Assembly: GCA_014904845.1 (NCBI GenBank)
Contig: MU119639.1
Coordinates: forward strand, 1-35,259
DNA length: 35,259 nucleotides
From: Acephala macrosclerotiorum
Lineage: Eukaryota; Ascomycota; Leotiomycetes; Helotiales; Mollisiaceae
Direction of reading: 5' to 3'
The notes under the pieces were generated by a model, which searched no databases, had not been told where the DNA came from, and saw only the letters and a program-made list of their open reading frames with translations. Shown piece by piece: positions 22,559-33,699 of the stretch; the first letter of the stretch is position 1, and each line of letters opens with the position of its first letter. The position numbers and the translations under genes were made by a program.

Positions 22559-22572
22559 TTTGAGGCCTCAAA
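22559..22572. promoter_or_regulatory. 14-bp palindrome upstream of the ubiquitin-like/zinc-finger gene
   Basis: TTTGAGGCCTCAAA is a perfect palindrome about 155 bp upstream of the start codon. A 12-bp core copy recurs at 22673-22684. A paired site like this could bind a dimeric regulator, but no factor is identified. Confidence 0.45.
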
Positions 22573-22672
22573 AATCTAACTTTTGGGCGTCCAGACATCT
22601 TGTTTTTCTCTGCTGATGTTGTGCAACATTCGTGCCAGCCTTACAGTTGGAGGCAGCTCAATGGCTAGGCTT

Positions 22673-22684
22673 TTGAGGCCTCAA
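22673..22684. promoter_or_regulatory. 12-bp palindrome, second copy
   Basis: TTGAGGCCTCAA repeats the core of the palindrome at 22559-22572. The centres are 113 bp apart. Role as an operator is inferred only from symmetry, repetition and position. Confidence 0.45.
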
Positions 22685-25600
22685 GTCATTTGGCTCCATG
22701 GCTGCACTCGGGATTGGTTGACGATCCAGCCGCAGCGCCCAACGAAGAACGTGGAACGTTGAGAAATAGATTGGAAGGAAGGAGAGCTCAATCGCAGCTC
22801 GCTCGACTTGAACTTCATGATGCTAGACACGCCAGGACCACTTGTCGCGCTGGAAATGTTCCTGTTAGGAAGTGTAAGTGTACTTGTGAAGAGGTGAGAG
22901 AAGGTTTGGCTGGAGAAAACGCTACTAATTCAATCTGGGGTATGTCTTGCAGCCTCAGATTTGAGGGTCTAAACTCTCAGTTTCGGGTTCGCATCCGGTT
23001 GTCGAATTTAACTCCGATTCCCATCTCGAGCATCTTTATATCTGGGGACATCAAACAACGCCAGATTAGGAAACCAAAACGAGACGTGAATGCGCGGTCC
23101 AAATGCGAGGCGAAACGGCGTCGGGAATATGAATCACAACAAGAAAGCTGTTCTGCGGCCTCATTGCCAGATCTAGAGACAAGAAGATGTGCTCGCGGTA
23201 ATTCCGACGTTTGTGGAATTCCGCAACATCAACAATTTCCAGAACAGGTGCTGAAGGCGCAAAGCGAATGCGCGGTGCAAATCCAATAACTCATCAAACG
23301 GAGTCGGCGAATACAAACTCCCTTTTTTATCAAGACTCGGCGTCGGAATGCTGCTGGCGAAGGAGTCATCGCTCAAAGTTTAAACTTGGGCTTGCATCTC
23401 GCGGTTGGCTGAGTAAGGGGCTGTGGTAGTCGGTAAGCCGCTCGGAGTCCGGTTAACCCCGCGCACTCCTCCTGGCTTGCTGTGAGGTTGTTATGATTGG
23501 ATGACATCGGTGGTGAGGCCTGGGCTTCGGGTATTAAAGGATATCGGGCATAAGTTGCTACTCGGGGAAGGAGTGATTGAGGGATGAGAAAATTACTTAT
23601 ATGAGTAACCGCGAACCCGAGGCTCAAAGCATTCCTCCTTATGAGTTGCATCTTCTACTACAAAGACAAACAAGACTTCAAGACGAAGCATACAGTATGC
23701 AATCGAGAAGACATGTCGAACACTGTAGCGAACAAACGAAACTCCTCCTCCCGAGGTGAGAAGGAGGTAGAGGGCCAAGACCAGCGAAAAGCTATCGATC
23801 ACCCATTTGTCACTATTACGATTCTGTTATGGATGATTGCGACGAGAAAGCTCAAATGAGCTGGTTTTCTGGTTTGCTTCGGATAACAAAATGTTGGTTC
23901 ACCTTAATCTTCTGCGTCTTGAACATTCGCTAACAAGCCCTAGATTTCTCTCATGGTTTTACCAAATGGTCACAAACAACAATTTCCCAGAATCTCTAGA
24001 CCTCTTCGAATAGAGAGACCGCATCGATGCTTCACATAAGGTTCTCCTCATCATCACGAGTGAGCAACTGGAAGTTCGGAACGCGAGTCCTTTGTTCGGA
24101 TTGCAGGCATGATTCTGGGACGGCACGAGACCACCAAAAATCTCACGATGGCGACAAAATCGTCCGGCGAACCCGGTGCTTCACATGAGGTGTTTGTCTA
24201 AGGACTGCACTGGAAGTATCGAGCCAATTTCCGTTGGATGGATGGGAACTGGGTTGGATTTAGGTCTTGATTAGTGATAGGACGGAGATGGACGTAGAAG
24301 TTTCCTTGGTATTTCCTATGTTGGAATGGCGGACCAAAAAAGGGGTGAAGATGCGACTTGGAGATTTGGATAGGGCAAGAATAAAATCGTTGCCACCAAT
24401 TGTGCCTCCTTCGACTGCTGCTGTGAATCGTGACATTTCTCTCCATTGCATCCCCATCTCTGCACTTGTTTCTTATTTTCCTACTCTCTGTAATCGAGCG
24501 AGCGCGTCTCGCTCAGCGCTTGTCATCCTCACAGGCTATCCAAATCCCGCGTCCAGAGTCATACCTGCAATCCGAAAATTTCTAAACATCACTCTTACCA
24601 ATGCATCTCGGGTTTAGCAAAGCATTTCTAAATCCGAAAGAAAGCGAACAAGGCGTTATGACTGCATATTGGGTCGGATGTCAAGAAGGCGATGCTGATG
24701 CAAGATGATGGAAGAAGGTGAGGAGGATTTGTCCGTCTCGGACGAAGCCAAGGCCGAGAATCCGCTTGGCTGTATTGGGCTAGCGTGATGATGAGAAAGT
24801 CAAAAATCGACTCGGGGATTCAGGTTGGACTTCGACAACAAATTGTCGGAATTGAAGCCAGGCATTGAGGAATGGCAGAATGTTCGAAGGTATGGTAGTC
24901 TTCAGCTGATGACTTCTTGCTAAACAGGTCAAGCATCGAAACAAGCCTCCTCGCGGCATTCAATTCGACAATTCGAAGCCCTTCGTACTTTCTTACAGCT
25001 CTGCGTTTCGCAACCTGTCGATCACGATCACCACAGGCACAGTCATTGAGAACAATACCATCATCGTCACCTGCACACCAACTTGGTCCACAACACCACC
25101 AAACCGAATACTCATTGGCCCATTTACGATGGATTAAATTATTGTACGGGATAGCTTCGAAGTGGTATGCATTTACATTGGTATACTCAAAGCATATGAG
25201 ATGTTGCCGAAATGTTTTTGCGACAAGTGTCTGTCAATTCGCTGTGCGTTGGGGCATCTTGGCTTTATTCCGATTTAGCGAGATGGGGCCTGCGGACGGC
25301 CAGAGAGAACGCCAGCTTGGAAATATGAGAGAGCATGACCACGATGCTACTCCACCGGTCTGTATGCTCAAAGTACACACCGCAGGGTCGGGCCGACAAT
25401 TGATGAACGGAGTGCTGGTTGATATCGGTATGAAGTACCGAGCGGGGTCGCATAACTGAACTGTGCCCTCCATGCTGATATCTGAGGTTGTAATGGACCC
25501 CTCCAATCCTGCATCCAAGATTGATACAACAACGGTACTATTATTTCCAAATCTCCAATAAACTTTCTGTCAAAAAGGTACAGGGAGTCAATTAATATCA

Positions 25601-26697
25601 AAAACTTCCTCAATTGGCTCTTTAACATCGTGAAGGTTTGGACCTGAGCCAGTAGAGCTGCAACTTCCAGGTTTCGATCCCTGTCCTGCTGAATGCAAAT
25701 TCTGGCAAGCTTTTCACCCATTCAGAACCTCTCACTTCCCGATCTTGAACATGCACATCGCAACTTTCGATTCATTAATCCTGAGAACAGGTCTGACCTG
25801 GTCCCTGATCTCCAGTTCCTCCCAGGTCTTGCTTCTACAAACTTCGCAACCTTTGCTTCAAAATCGCTTCAATTGAAGTTTCCAAAATGAAGTTGTGATC
25901 GAATAACAGATTGCCATGTTTTGAACGCATGAACGCCTCGTGGAGAAGGCTGCCAACCATAGCACTGATTGGACCGGCGAACAAACAACCGAGTCCCCGA
26001 CGTACCACTCAGAAGCTATATTCAGGGATGTGCTCTTGCTTCGTATGCAAGAGTAAACAAACCAGGACGTACAAACAAAAAGCCCTCTGATGTGACGCTG
26101 TCGTCTGAAACGCACCTTAACCAATACCAACTTCAATCTTTCTGACTTCAACTTTGAACATCTCTTCATCAACTTGGTCCTAGAGAACTGAGCGTCAGAA
26201 GGTCCAGGCCATCCAAGAATAACATCAAGAGGCTGAAAAGCCACCAGGGCACGGACGACAGCGTATCGCGTTGCTCCACCAACCTAGCTACTCATTCACA
26301 AGCAAGCGGGACAGCAAAGCACAGTGGCATTATACCAGAACAGGAACACGCCGCGATCGCCAATTGCGCGTTTGCGGATGCGCTGGATCTGTATCAGTGA
26401 AGTCGATATCTCCATCTTGCATCGTCAACATACCTCACTGCAGACATACGAAAGACATATCCGATGGTGAAGCTAGATGCGCGTCGATGACTATCAGCTG
26501 TTGACGTTGCAGGCGTTGAGTTGGACCTGCAGCTAATGTCTCAGACCTGTTGTTGAGGTGCCTATCCATCCTTTCTTTCCATTGTTATGTTGCTCCCTTC
26601 CGCTGCGGATTCCCCTCTGCAAATATTCCGGAATGCGGTTTCCCTGTTTGATTCGGAAACAAGAATGGAAAGCTAATCTCCCTCACTCTTTCCTAGA

Positions 26698-29600
26698 ATG
26701 GCGAAAGACGAAGATGAAGACAATGAGGCTTCGCCTTCCACGCCTGCGAAACGAAAAGTCTCGAATAACAACAACAATGGAGCAAAGCGCACACCAGTCC
26801 GTGGCCCGAGATCACCCAGTCAGAATGTTAGGAAGACACCTGCGCAGAAGAACGCTACACCGATCAGAAAAGCATCTGCGAATGCGAGCAAGACACCAAA
26901 CTCTGCGCCCGCGCGAGCGAGAAGTGGTCTCAAGAAGGCAGAGCCTACATTGCTTGGGGACTTTTTGTTGGGAAGACCTAGTCCTGCCCGCAAGAATGCG
27001 ACGGTCAAGGCGAGAAGGAAAAGTCTTGATGCGGTGAAGGCTGAAATGAAAGCTGCGAACATCCAACGAGTTCAGCAGCCAGGAAAAGTCCAGGAGAGAG
27101 TCAAGCAATGGCAGAAGAGTAATGCAAGGGCGGGAGAGCCCGAACGTGAGAAAGATTTGGATGAGATTGTGGTGGAGTATGAGACGGATAGTGAGGTTGA
27201 GCCTGTGAGGCCTGCGAGGAGGAAAAGCAGGACTCCTGAGCCGAGACAGATGACTGAGGATCTACCATCATCTCCAAGGCCTGGAAGACGGAAAGACCAG
27301 GATGAATCCAGGGAGAAAGAGGAGAAGCCCAGGAGTAAGAGTGTCGCGCCGAAGAAGAGAGTCATCAGTGATGAGCACTGGATGAAGAATAGGCGGAAGA
27401 GTCCTCTAGGCAAAGGCGGCACTATACCTAAGAATTTCCTACAGGTGACGGCCATCAATCCTCCAGTTGAGAGGAAGATTGAGGACTGGGTGAAGCGAAT
27501 GGCTGATCCGGAACCTCCATCTCGAGTTGAGACGCCGAAGAGGAAGGTGCGAAGGCCCGAGAGTGAAGAGAGTGAAACCACATTAAAGAGTAGGAAGGTC
27601 TCAAGGCAAAGTCCTCGCGAGGATGGGACCCGGATCAAGCCTTCGAAAGACAGACCAAGTGACGGTGTTCGAAACACTCCCTCAAAGCTCAGCGCGGGCG
27701 ATGACATAATTCGTGTTCGACAATCAAGATCACCTTCTCCTTACGATAGCAATCAAATCAAGCCTTCGAAAGACAGGCTGAGTGATACTGGCTGTACTCC
27801 TTGTACACTCAATTCTAGCAAGGACGGTAACCGCAACACACCCGACGATGGCATTCGAATGAAGCCCTCTGATGAAGGCTCTGTCACTTCGGAAATCCAG
27901 GTTAAGAAGAGTCGAGATGGCAGCAGGCGCCGACCAAAGGATGAGAACGACACCCCTACTCCGACTCCTAGGAAGAAGAGTCAGCATCTCGCACCCCCGA
28001 CAGAGTCTGAGAGTCGATCGAGAAAGACCTCATACAACATTACAGTCCATGATGATTATACCACCACCCAGGACGACGATGTAACCTCATACTTGAGTCC
28101 AACTCCCTCAAAGCGTAGGAATCGCAAATCCGACGTAACCGAATCGCTTGACGAGATTCCTTTCGGGAATTCAGCCTTCAGTGTATTGGACCTGCCCCTT
28201 GGTGCTGAAGCCAATACACTGAAGAGACCAGAGCCGAAACGCAATCATAGCTTCAACGCTGTTCCAAAAGTGCTGAAGAGAGTATACAATGAGGGAATGA
28301 AGAGGGTCCACGATCCAGAGCCTCCAAGAGGAGGGCCAAATCAACCGCCCAGCATCGAAACCTGGTTGAACGGGACCACCGACCCCTTCATTGACCGCCC
28401 GGCCACTGCTGATGCATCTCTTCCGGTTCCAGATGCCTCAGTATCGCGCATGCATAGCTTCAAGGAGGATGATCGGACAGAACGTGACCTGACTGCTGAA
28501 CACGACCGTAAACAGAAACACCATACTCTAAAGCCAGAGAAGGAGATGCACTCACCAAGCTCGCCCCTGAGGCATGAAAGCAACCGCGAGACTCTCCCAA
28601 GCATGGGTAAATCTCCTCCTATATCGCCCTTGGGTCTGAAGAGAACCCCTGCTACGCGTATTACCTCGTCGCCGAAGTCGGGGAGAAAATTCAGTCTGAA
28701 GGAGGCCGTGTTCGAGGCGTTCAAAGGAGAGTCGGCCATGGCAAAGACTGCTATTCCAACTCCGTTTGACTTCATCGGTCAATACGGCCCAGCAACAGAG
28801 CCCTCTGACGCGAGCATCCTGGATGATATTTCCGAGCATGTGCCTCCCAAGGTCAGCCCGCAAGCTCCAGAACAGGCCAAATCTGAAGATGTTCCACGTA
28901 AACCGAGCAAGCCTGTATCTTCGTATCCAAAGGGGCCACCTCCAGTAGTTGGCGGGCACAGCCTTTCGACAATTGCATCTGTGACAAGCTACAGCAATTC
29001 ATCGTCAGCAACAGAAACCTATACAGGATCTGAACTCTCACAGACAACGGTCACCCAAGATACAGTCCTAAGCGGTACCACCGGATCTAGCTTGTCGCGC
29101 AAAAGCACGAAGTCCAGAAGTAAGAGAGAGGGAGAAGCAGGACAAACAGGGCTCAAAAGACGCTTGACAAAGCACGCGGACCTAGTCTCGATGTTGTCGT
29201 TGCCAGATACGACCCAGCCGGGAAGATCTCAGAGTATCCGTTCAGCTCGCAGCATTCGAACCACTAGAGTTCACCTCGAAGACGCCACAATTGAAGATCT
29301 CCTCCGCGAGGTTGTTCAAGACGAGTCGAAGTATATGAGAGAGTTGAACACGCTTGTCGACGGTGTAATCCCTGTGTTGTTGACTTGTGTTCTCTCCAAG
29401 AGCGACTCTGCTGTGGCCGCTGGGCTTTTTGAGCCTCTCGCTTATTCTTCACCAGACCCCACCACATCTTTTACCAAACCAATTGTTGACATGGGCATTG
29501 CTCTCGAACGACTAAAATCTTTGCACAAACGAATTCCTCTCACAGATCCAGGTTCATTTTTGCATTGGGCTTCGCAAGCTACAAAGATATACGAAGATTA

Positions 29601-32600
29601 CCTACGAGCTTGGCGCACTGGCTTTGAAGACGTCGTTATTAACCTTGCACCTGCGTCGCGGAAGGCATCTTTGTCTGGTGAACAAAATCTTGACACAATG
29701 CCTACCAATGAACAGGGTGAGGTTGTTGGGCATCATGGTGAGCACGTCGATGTTGCACATTTGCTCAAAGCTCCAATGCGCCGCATCAAGAATCTGGTCA
29801 GGATTATCAAGGTGGGTGCCGTCCTCCATTGTTTACATCCTCTAATACTGACTACAAACAGGGCCTTGAGATGAAGCGTCCTACCATCAAGGCACAAGAG
29901 GTTCTCTTGGCCATTGAGAGGGTCAACGAATACCGAAAACAGCGTATGAGAGAAGAGCAAGGACGAAAGGAAGATCTCAAAGCCTGTTTGACCGATACCA
30001 CACGAGCTCGAGACCCGAAGACCATGGAGCCCGTCGAAGGCGTTACAATCGATCGATCTCGTCAAGTCAATATGAAGGATGTCTTCCAATTCGATATGTC
30101 CCATTCGAACGGTCAGCGGTTGGAGCTTGAGGTTGAACTAATTTTCCGCGACGCTCGTCGTCAGAAAGAGTCTGATAATTGCGATCCGGGCGACATTCTC
30201 ATCACCGGTACGAATGCTGTGAAGAGTTATCTGGTGTTCCCTCCCATCATCACAACCAACATCTCAGCTCGTAAGGGCGATAGCGATAAAGAGCTCGTGG
30301 TTATGATCCAAGGTGGGGATGAAGAGGGTGATTGGAGTGAACTCTTTGTCCTCGAAGCTGATGACAAGGAGGTCAGAGATGAATGGCTTGACATCCTACC
30401 TGCATCACCCTTCCCAGGAATTGTTATCCAAAAGAAGATGGAGCTTGATCCCGAAACCTCATCCATGATTTCTACAGCTGGCGTTGATTTGAAGAGTGTG
30501 GCTGGCACCCTCAAGAAGAAGATACCCGAACAAGCACCCATTGGTGAGCGACTACCCCCCGGGTACGAACAGTCAGAGAATCCGAGACCAGATTCGCCAG
30601 AGTTACCCCCCATGGAGTCTTACGGCCCGATGACCACTGTTACGAAAAAGCTTGGCAGGAAGACCGTAAAACTGCTTTCCGACGATAATGTTTACGAGCT
30701 TAAGGATCTCAACGATGCCATGTCTAAGGCTGGACACAAGAAGCTGCGACGATTTAGGCCTGATCCAAACCCTTCTACATCTCCCAAATCTCAATGGGTC
30801 ATTACTGACGTAGAATTGGGTGCTATTGTCACGTCTGGTGCTCTTCCCATCATCGAGGATGAACCAGAGGCCAAGGACGTCAAGATGGAGCGAGAGAGTG
30901 CAGATCATAGGGGAAAGGATGCCCTGGGTTCGCTTCACATTCCAAAGCGCCGAGCTGCCTCAACAAACACACCATTGGAGGAGAATATGAGACCCGATTC
31001 TGCAGTCCTTCTTAACAGCCGTCCTACAACCCCATCTCGAGATGATGGCGCCCCTCCTCCACCTGCTCATAGAAGTCCAGTCACACCTCCAACCTTGAAA
31101 AACATACCTGTCATTGATAGTGTAACGCCAAAGGCAGTTCATCGACGTGGCTCATCACCACTAAAGCACGAATATCAGCCATCTACTACTACCGAGGGTT
31201 CTATCGAGGGTTCTTCCGAGGAGGAGACTGACTCCGACGGTGAATCTTACTCCGATTCCGAAGACTCACTTGACGAACTCGAGGAAGCCGAGATCGATGA
31301 CATTGCAGGCTCTCTCCCAGGATCCGCAATCTATGGCACAAGAAGAGTGTCACCTCCTGCTTCCATCTACAGCCTTCCAAATGGCAGCGTTGCACCACTG
31401 GACTCTGCATCTCAAGCACCTGGACCTGAAGCACCATCGCAATCATCATCTGTCGCAACCCATACTTTCCTTGCCATGGTAACATACTGGCATGGTAAGA
31501 AGGGAACCTGGGAGCCCATTCACCTTGATCCATGCAACATCAAGGTCGGGCCAGGATGGATCGAGACATACGAAGTAGACAACCCACACGCCTCACGTCA
31601 AGATGCCGATGCTTCCACCAACTCTCTTGTCACGCCTGACGCCGTTGTTAAGAATCCCCTTATCTATCAAGAGCTCACCCCTCACGTGAATGTACGTCAA
31701 AGCAACGCCGTCGATGTCCAAGTCAAGTCGGCCATCAATGATCGTTCCCGGTTCAAGAAGAGTGACCATATTCAATACCGACTCCTGAATGATATGGACT
31801 GCAGCAGACTCTACATGGCTGTTAGATGGTCCAAATACAACAATCCAATCTTCACCCATCTTTCAGAACAACGCCGAATCAATGACTTTGGCAGCAATAA
31901 AGTAGATAACCAGGCCGGAGGCAAAGGATCCCACTGGCTATTCCGCAAGAAGTCCTTCCGCCGCCAACCCTCGGCACAAGATGAGACAATTAGCACTCCT
32001 CCCTCCACCGGCTCCTACTTTTCTCCACTCAAGCGCTTCAGCGGGAGCGGCATCTTCAACATCGGTAGATCCTCCGTCTCCCGTGCCGCCAACTCCGCAG
32101 CAACCTCCTCTTCCGGATTCTCCGGTGTCTCTCCCCCCGACACTCCAGGTGGAAGCCAAGCCGGCGGCTGGAGCGTCCAAAGCTCCGGTCGCGTAATGCG
32201 CGATATCGGAACCAACAACCTCCCCATCATCCTCTACTCCCGTGTCCGCGGCCGTTGGATCACGCACGGACAAGCATTCCTCACCATCTCCGACCCCTCT
32301 CCTCACCAACGCCAAACATCAACTCTGAATCATGGTCCTCAGAAACATGTTTTGGTAGCTCTGAAGCCGGGGAAAGGGGCGGAGATGGGGAGGGTGATTA
32401 TTGATGATGTTCTTGGGGCGGACTCGTTTTCAAAGGGTGGCAATACGGGGATTTATGTTACGATTTGGAGGGATATTAGGGATGAGAATGGGAATGTGGG
32501 GGTTATGCCTACGTATGGGGGGTTGAGTGGGAAGACAGAGAAGTGGTGCTTCCAGACGGGGAGGGCGGGGGATTGTCAGTGGATTTATATGCATTTGAGG

Positions 32601-32615
32601 AGTGGGAAAGATTAG
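26698..32615 (+). CDS. large DH-PH domain protein, RhoGEF-like
   Basis: Exons 26698-29811 and 29862-32615 join in frame to 1955 residues. The 50-nt intron has donor gtgggt and an actgac-type branch. The ATG has A at -3 and G at +4. Residues 1-860 are basic, rich in Arg/Lys/Ser/Pro and mostly disordered, apart from a conserved-looking segment at about 221-275 (SDEHWMKNRRK, KIEDWVKRM). A DH-like domain starts at about 865 (IEDLLREVVQDESKYMREL) and continues across the intron; LLKAPMRRIKNLVRIIK is typical of DH. A PH domain at about 1105-1218 ends with the usual helix Trp (EVRDEWLDIL). An acidic stretch lies at about 1485-1516, and a conserved-looking C-terminal region starts at about 1573. DH-PH proteins activate Rho-type GTPases at the membrane, so a role in polarity or morphogenesis is likely. 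Similar fungal proteins are, as I recall, sometimes labelled splicing coactivators because of the Arg/Ser-rich part. The gene appears intact. Confidence 0.85.
27634..27776. repeat. 20-bp coding direct repeat in the DH-PH gene
   Basis: The 20-base sequence at 27634-27653 is repeated exactly at 27757-27776. Both encode IKPSKDR in a degenerate repeated part of the disordered N-terminal region, pointing to internal duplication. Confidence 0.8.
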
Positions 32616-33320
32616 ATGCATTGCGGTGTTTGGGTGGTGGACCTGCAGGGCCTGCAGGACTGTGGGTGGGAGCGTGGGAGATTTGGTAGAGGCGGAAAAA
32701 AGATGGATGATGATCATGACGTTATGAATTTGTAGATACTATATTGTACTAGTAGGAGCGGGGGGCGTTATGAGATGGTGGGTGGCTCTTCGTGAATAAT
32801 AACTGTTTTACATACCTTCAAACAGCGTTCGTCAATGTCCTGGGATGTGTGGGTGGTTTAAGATGCGAATTTAGAAAAGAATCCAAACATTCTAACTATT
32901 GCTGGGACTATATTACCCAGGTGAAGTTTCAGTATTTTGAAAATCCTGGATGACTGGATGGTGCTACTTACCTAGTTGAAGGGACCAGAGTCTGGAATAC
33001 GTCAGTACAGCATTTCACAACAGGTCCGAGTAATTAATGTACCAAGATACGTAGTCAATCCGTGACTGCAGTTGCATGTAACTTTACTCGTTCAGCTCAA
33101 ACTCAGTATATGCCAGCATCTCGTGCTTTTTCTTACAGCATCTATCGATGTCCTTCATGGTCTGCTCGAAAGCTGCTGTCACTAACCCTGGGTTTCTGGA
33201 CTTTTACAATAGACACACATGCCAGCTTCGTAAACAGAGGGGCAAATTTCAGCATTTAATGATACAATGAATTTTCTAATGCCTTTGACGATAGTTAAAA
33301 GTTTCCTGCTAAGAGAAAAA
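32616..33320. other. intergenic, 3' flank of the DH-PH gene
   Basis: The first few hundred bases should be the 3' untranslated region. No gene or repeat is recognised. Confidence 0.4.
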
Positions 33321-33560
33321 ACTCCACGTAGAGTTTACATAATAACACGTGATATTTTTGAAAAATTTATATCACGTTTCTACGCTAAGGTTTTGCCAAA
33401 AAACGCTAAGATGTGTCGCTTTTGGCACTTAGCGCTCTCGTGGTTTAGAGCTCTCTATAAAGCTCCTTGTAGAGCAACTCTAGTTCTACGTAAGAGAGAT
33501 TGTAAGGGGGAACGCCTCTACTCGCGCTGGCGAAACCAATGCGAATAAAAAAATCCATAT
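33321..33560. repeat. repeat-like stretch with nested inverted repeats
   Basis: Two inverted repeats follow each other. acgtgatat (33347-33355) pairs with atatcacgt (33369-33377). cgctaag..tgccaaaa (33383-33401) pairs with ttttggcacttagcg (33420-33434), with a 4-base bulge and an extra cgctaag at 33404. The plus-strand ORF across this stretch (33267-33548) has no recognisable family. It resembles the end of a degraded transposable element bordering the AT island. Confidence 0.5.
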
Positions 33561-33699
33561 ACTAAAAGTTTTATAATAAATTCAAGTCGTCAAAGGCAAA
33601 GCATGGCGCGAGGTACGAGGGACATCCCATTATCCCTTCGTTTGGTGAGACATAGTCCGTACTAGTAGAGGGTCCTGTTTGAGATAACACAGCATAAAA

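Larger units (their letters stand above)
22406..26697. other. 4.3-kb region without a convincing gene
   Basis: The longest ORFs (22690-23289 and 24917-25459 on plus; 25721-25368 on minus) show no recognisable domain and overlap others on the opposite strand. The left end is the promoter of the ubiquitin-like/zinc-finger gene, with two palindromes. The right end should be the promoter and leader of the DH-PH gene. The sequence tttcctag just before its ATG could be the acceptor of a leader intron. Confidence 0.4.

Noticed and set aside
22690..23289. 199-codon plus-strand ORF
   Set aside because: No family resemblance, and its composition is not clearly coding. It lies in a promoter region and is probably chance.
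25640..25690. tRNA-like sequence with a B-box-like ggtttcgatccc and a D-arm-like agtagagc
   Set aside because: The two boxes are only about 26 bases apart, there is no anticodon arm, and the T loop has an extra base. It cannot fold as a tRNA.
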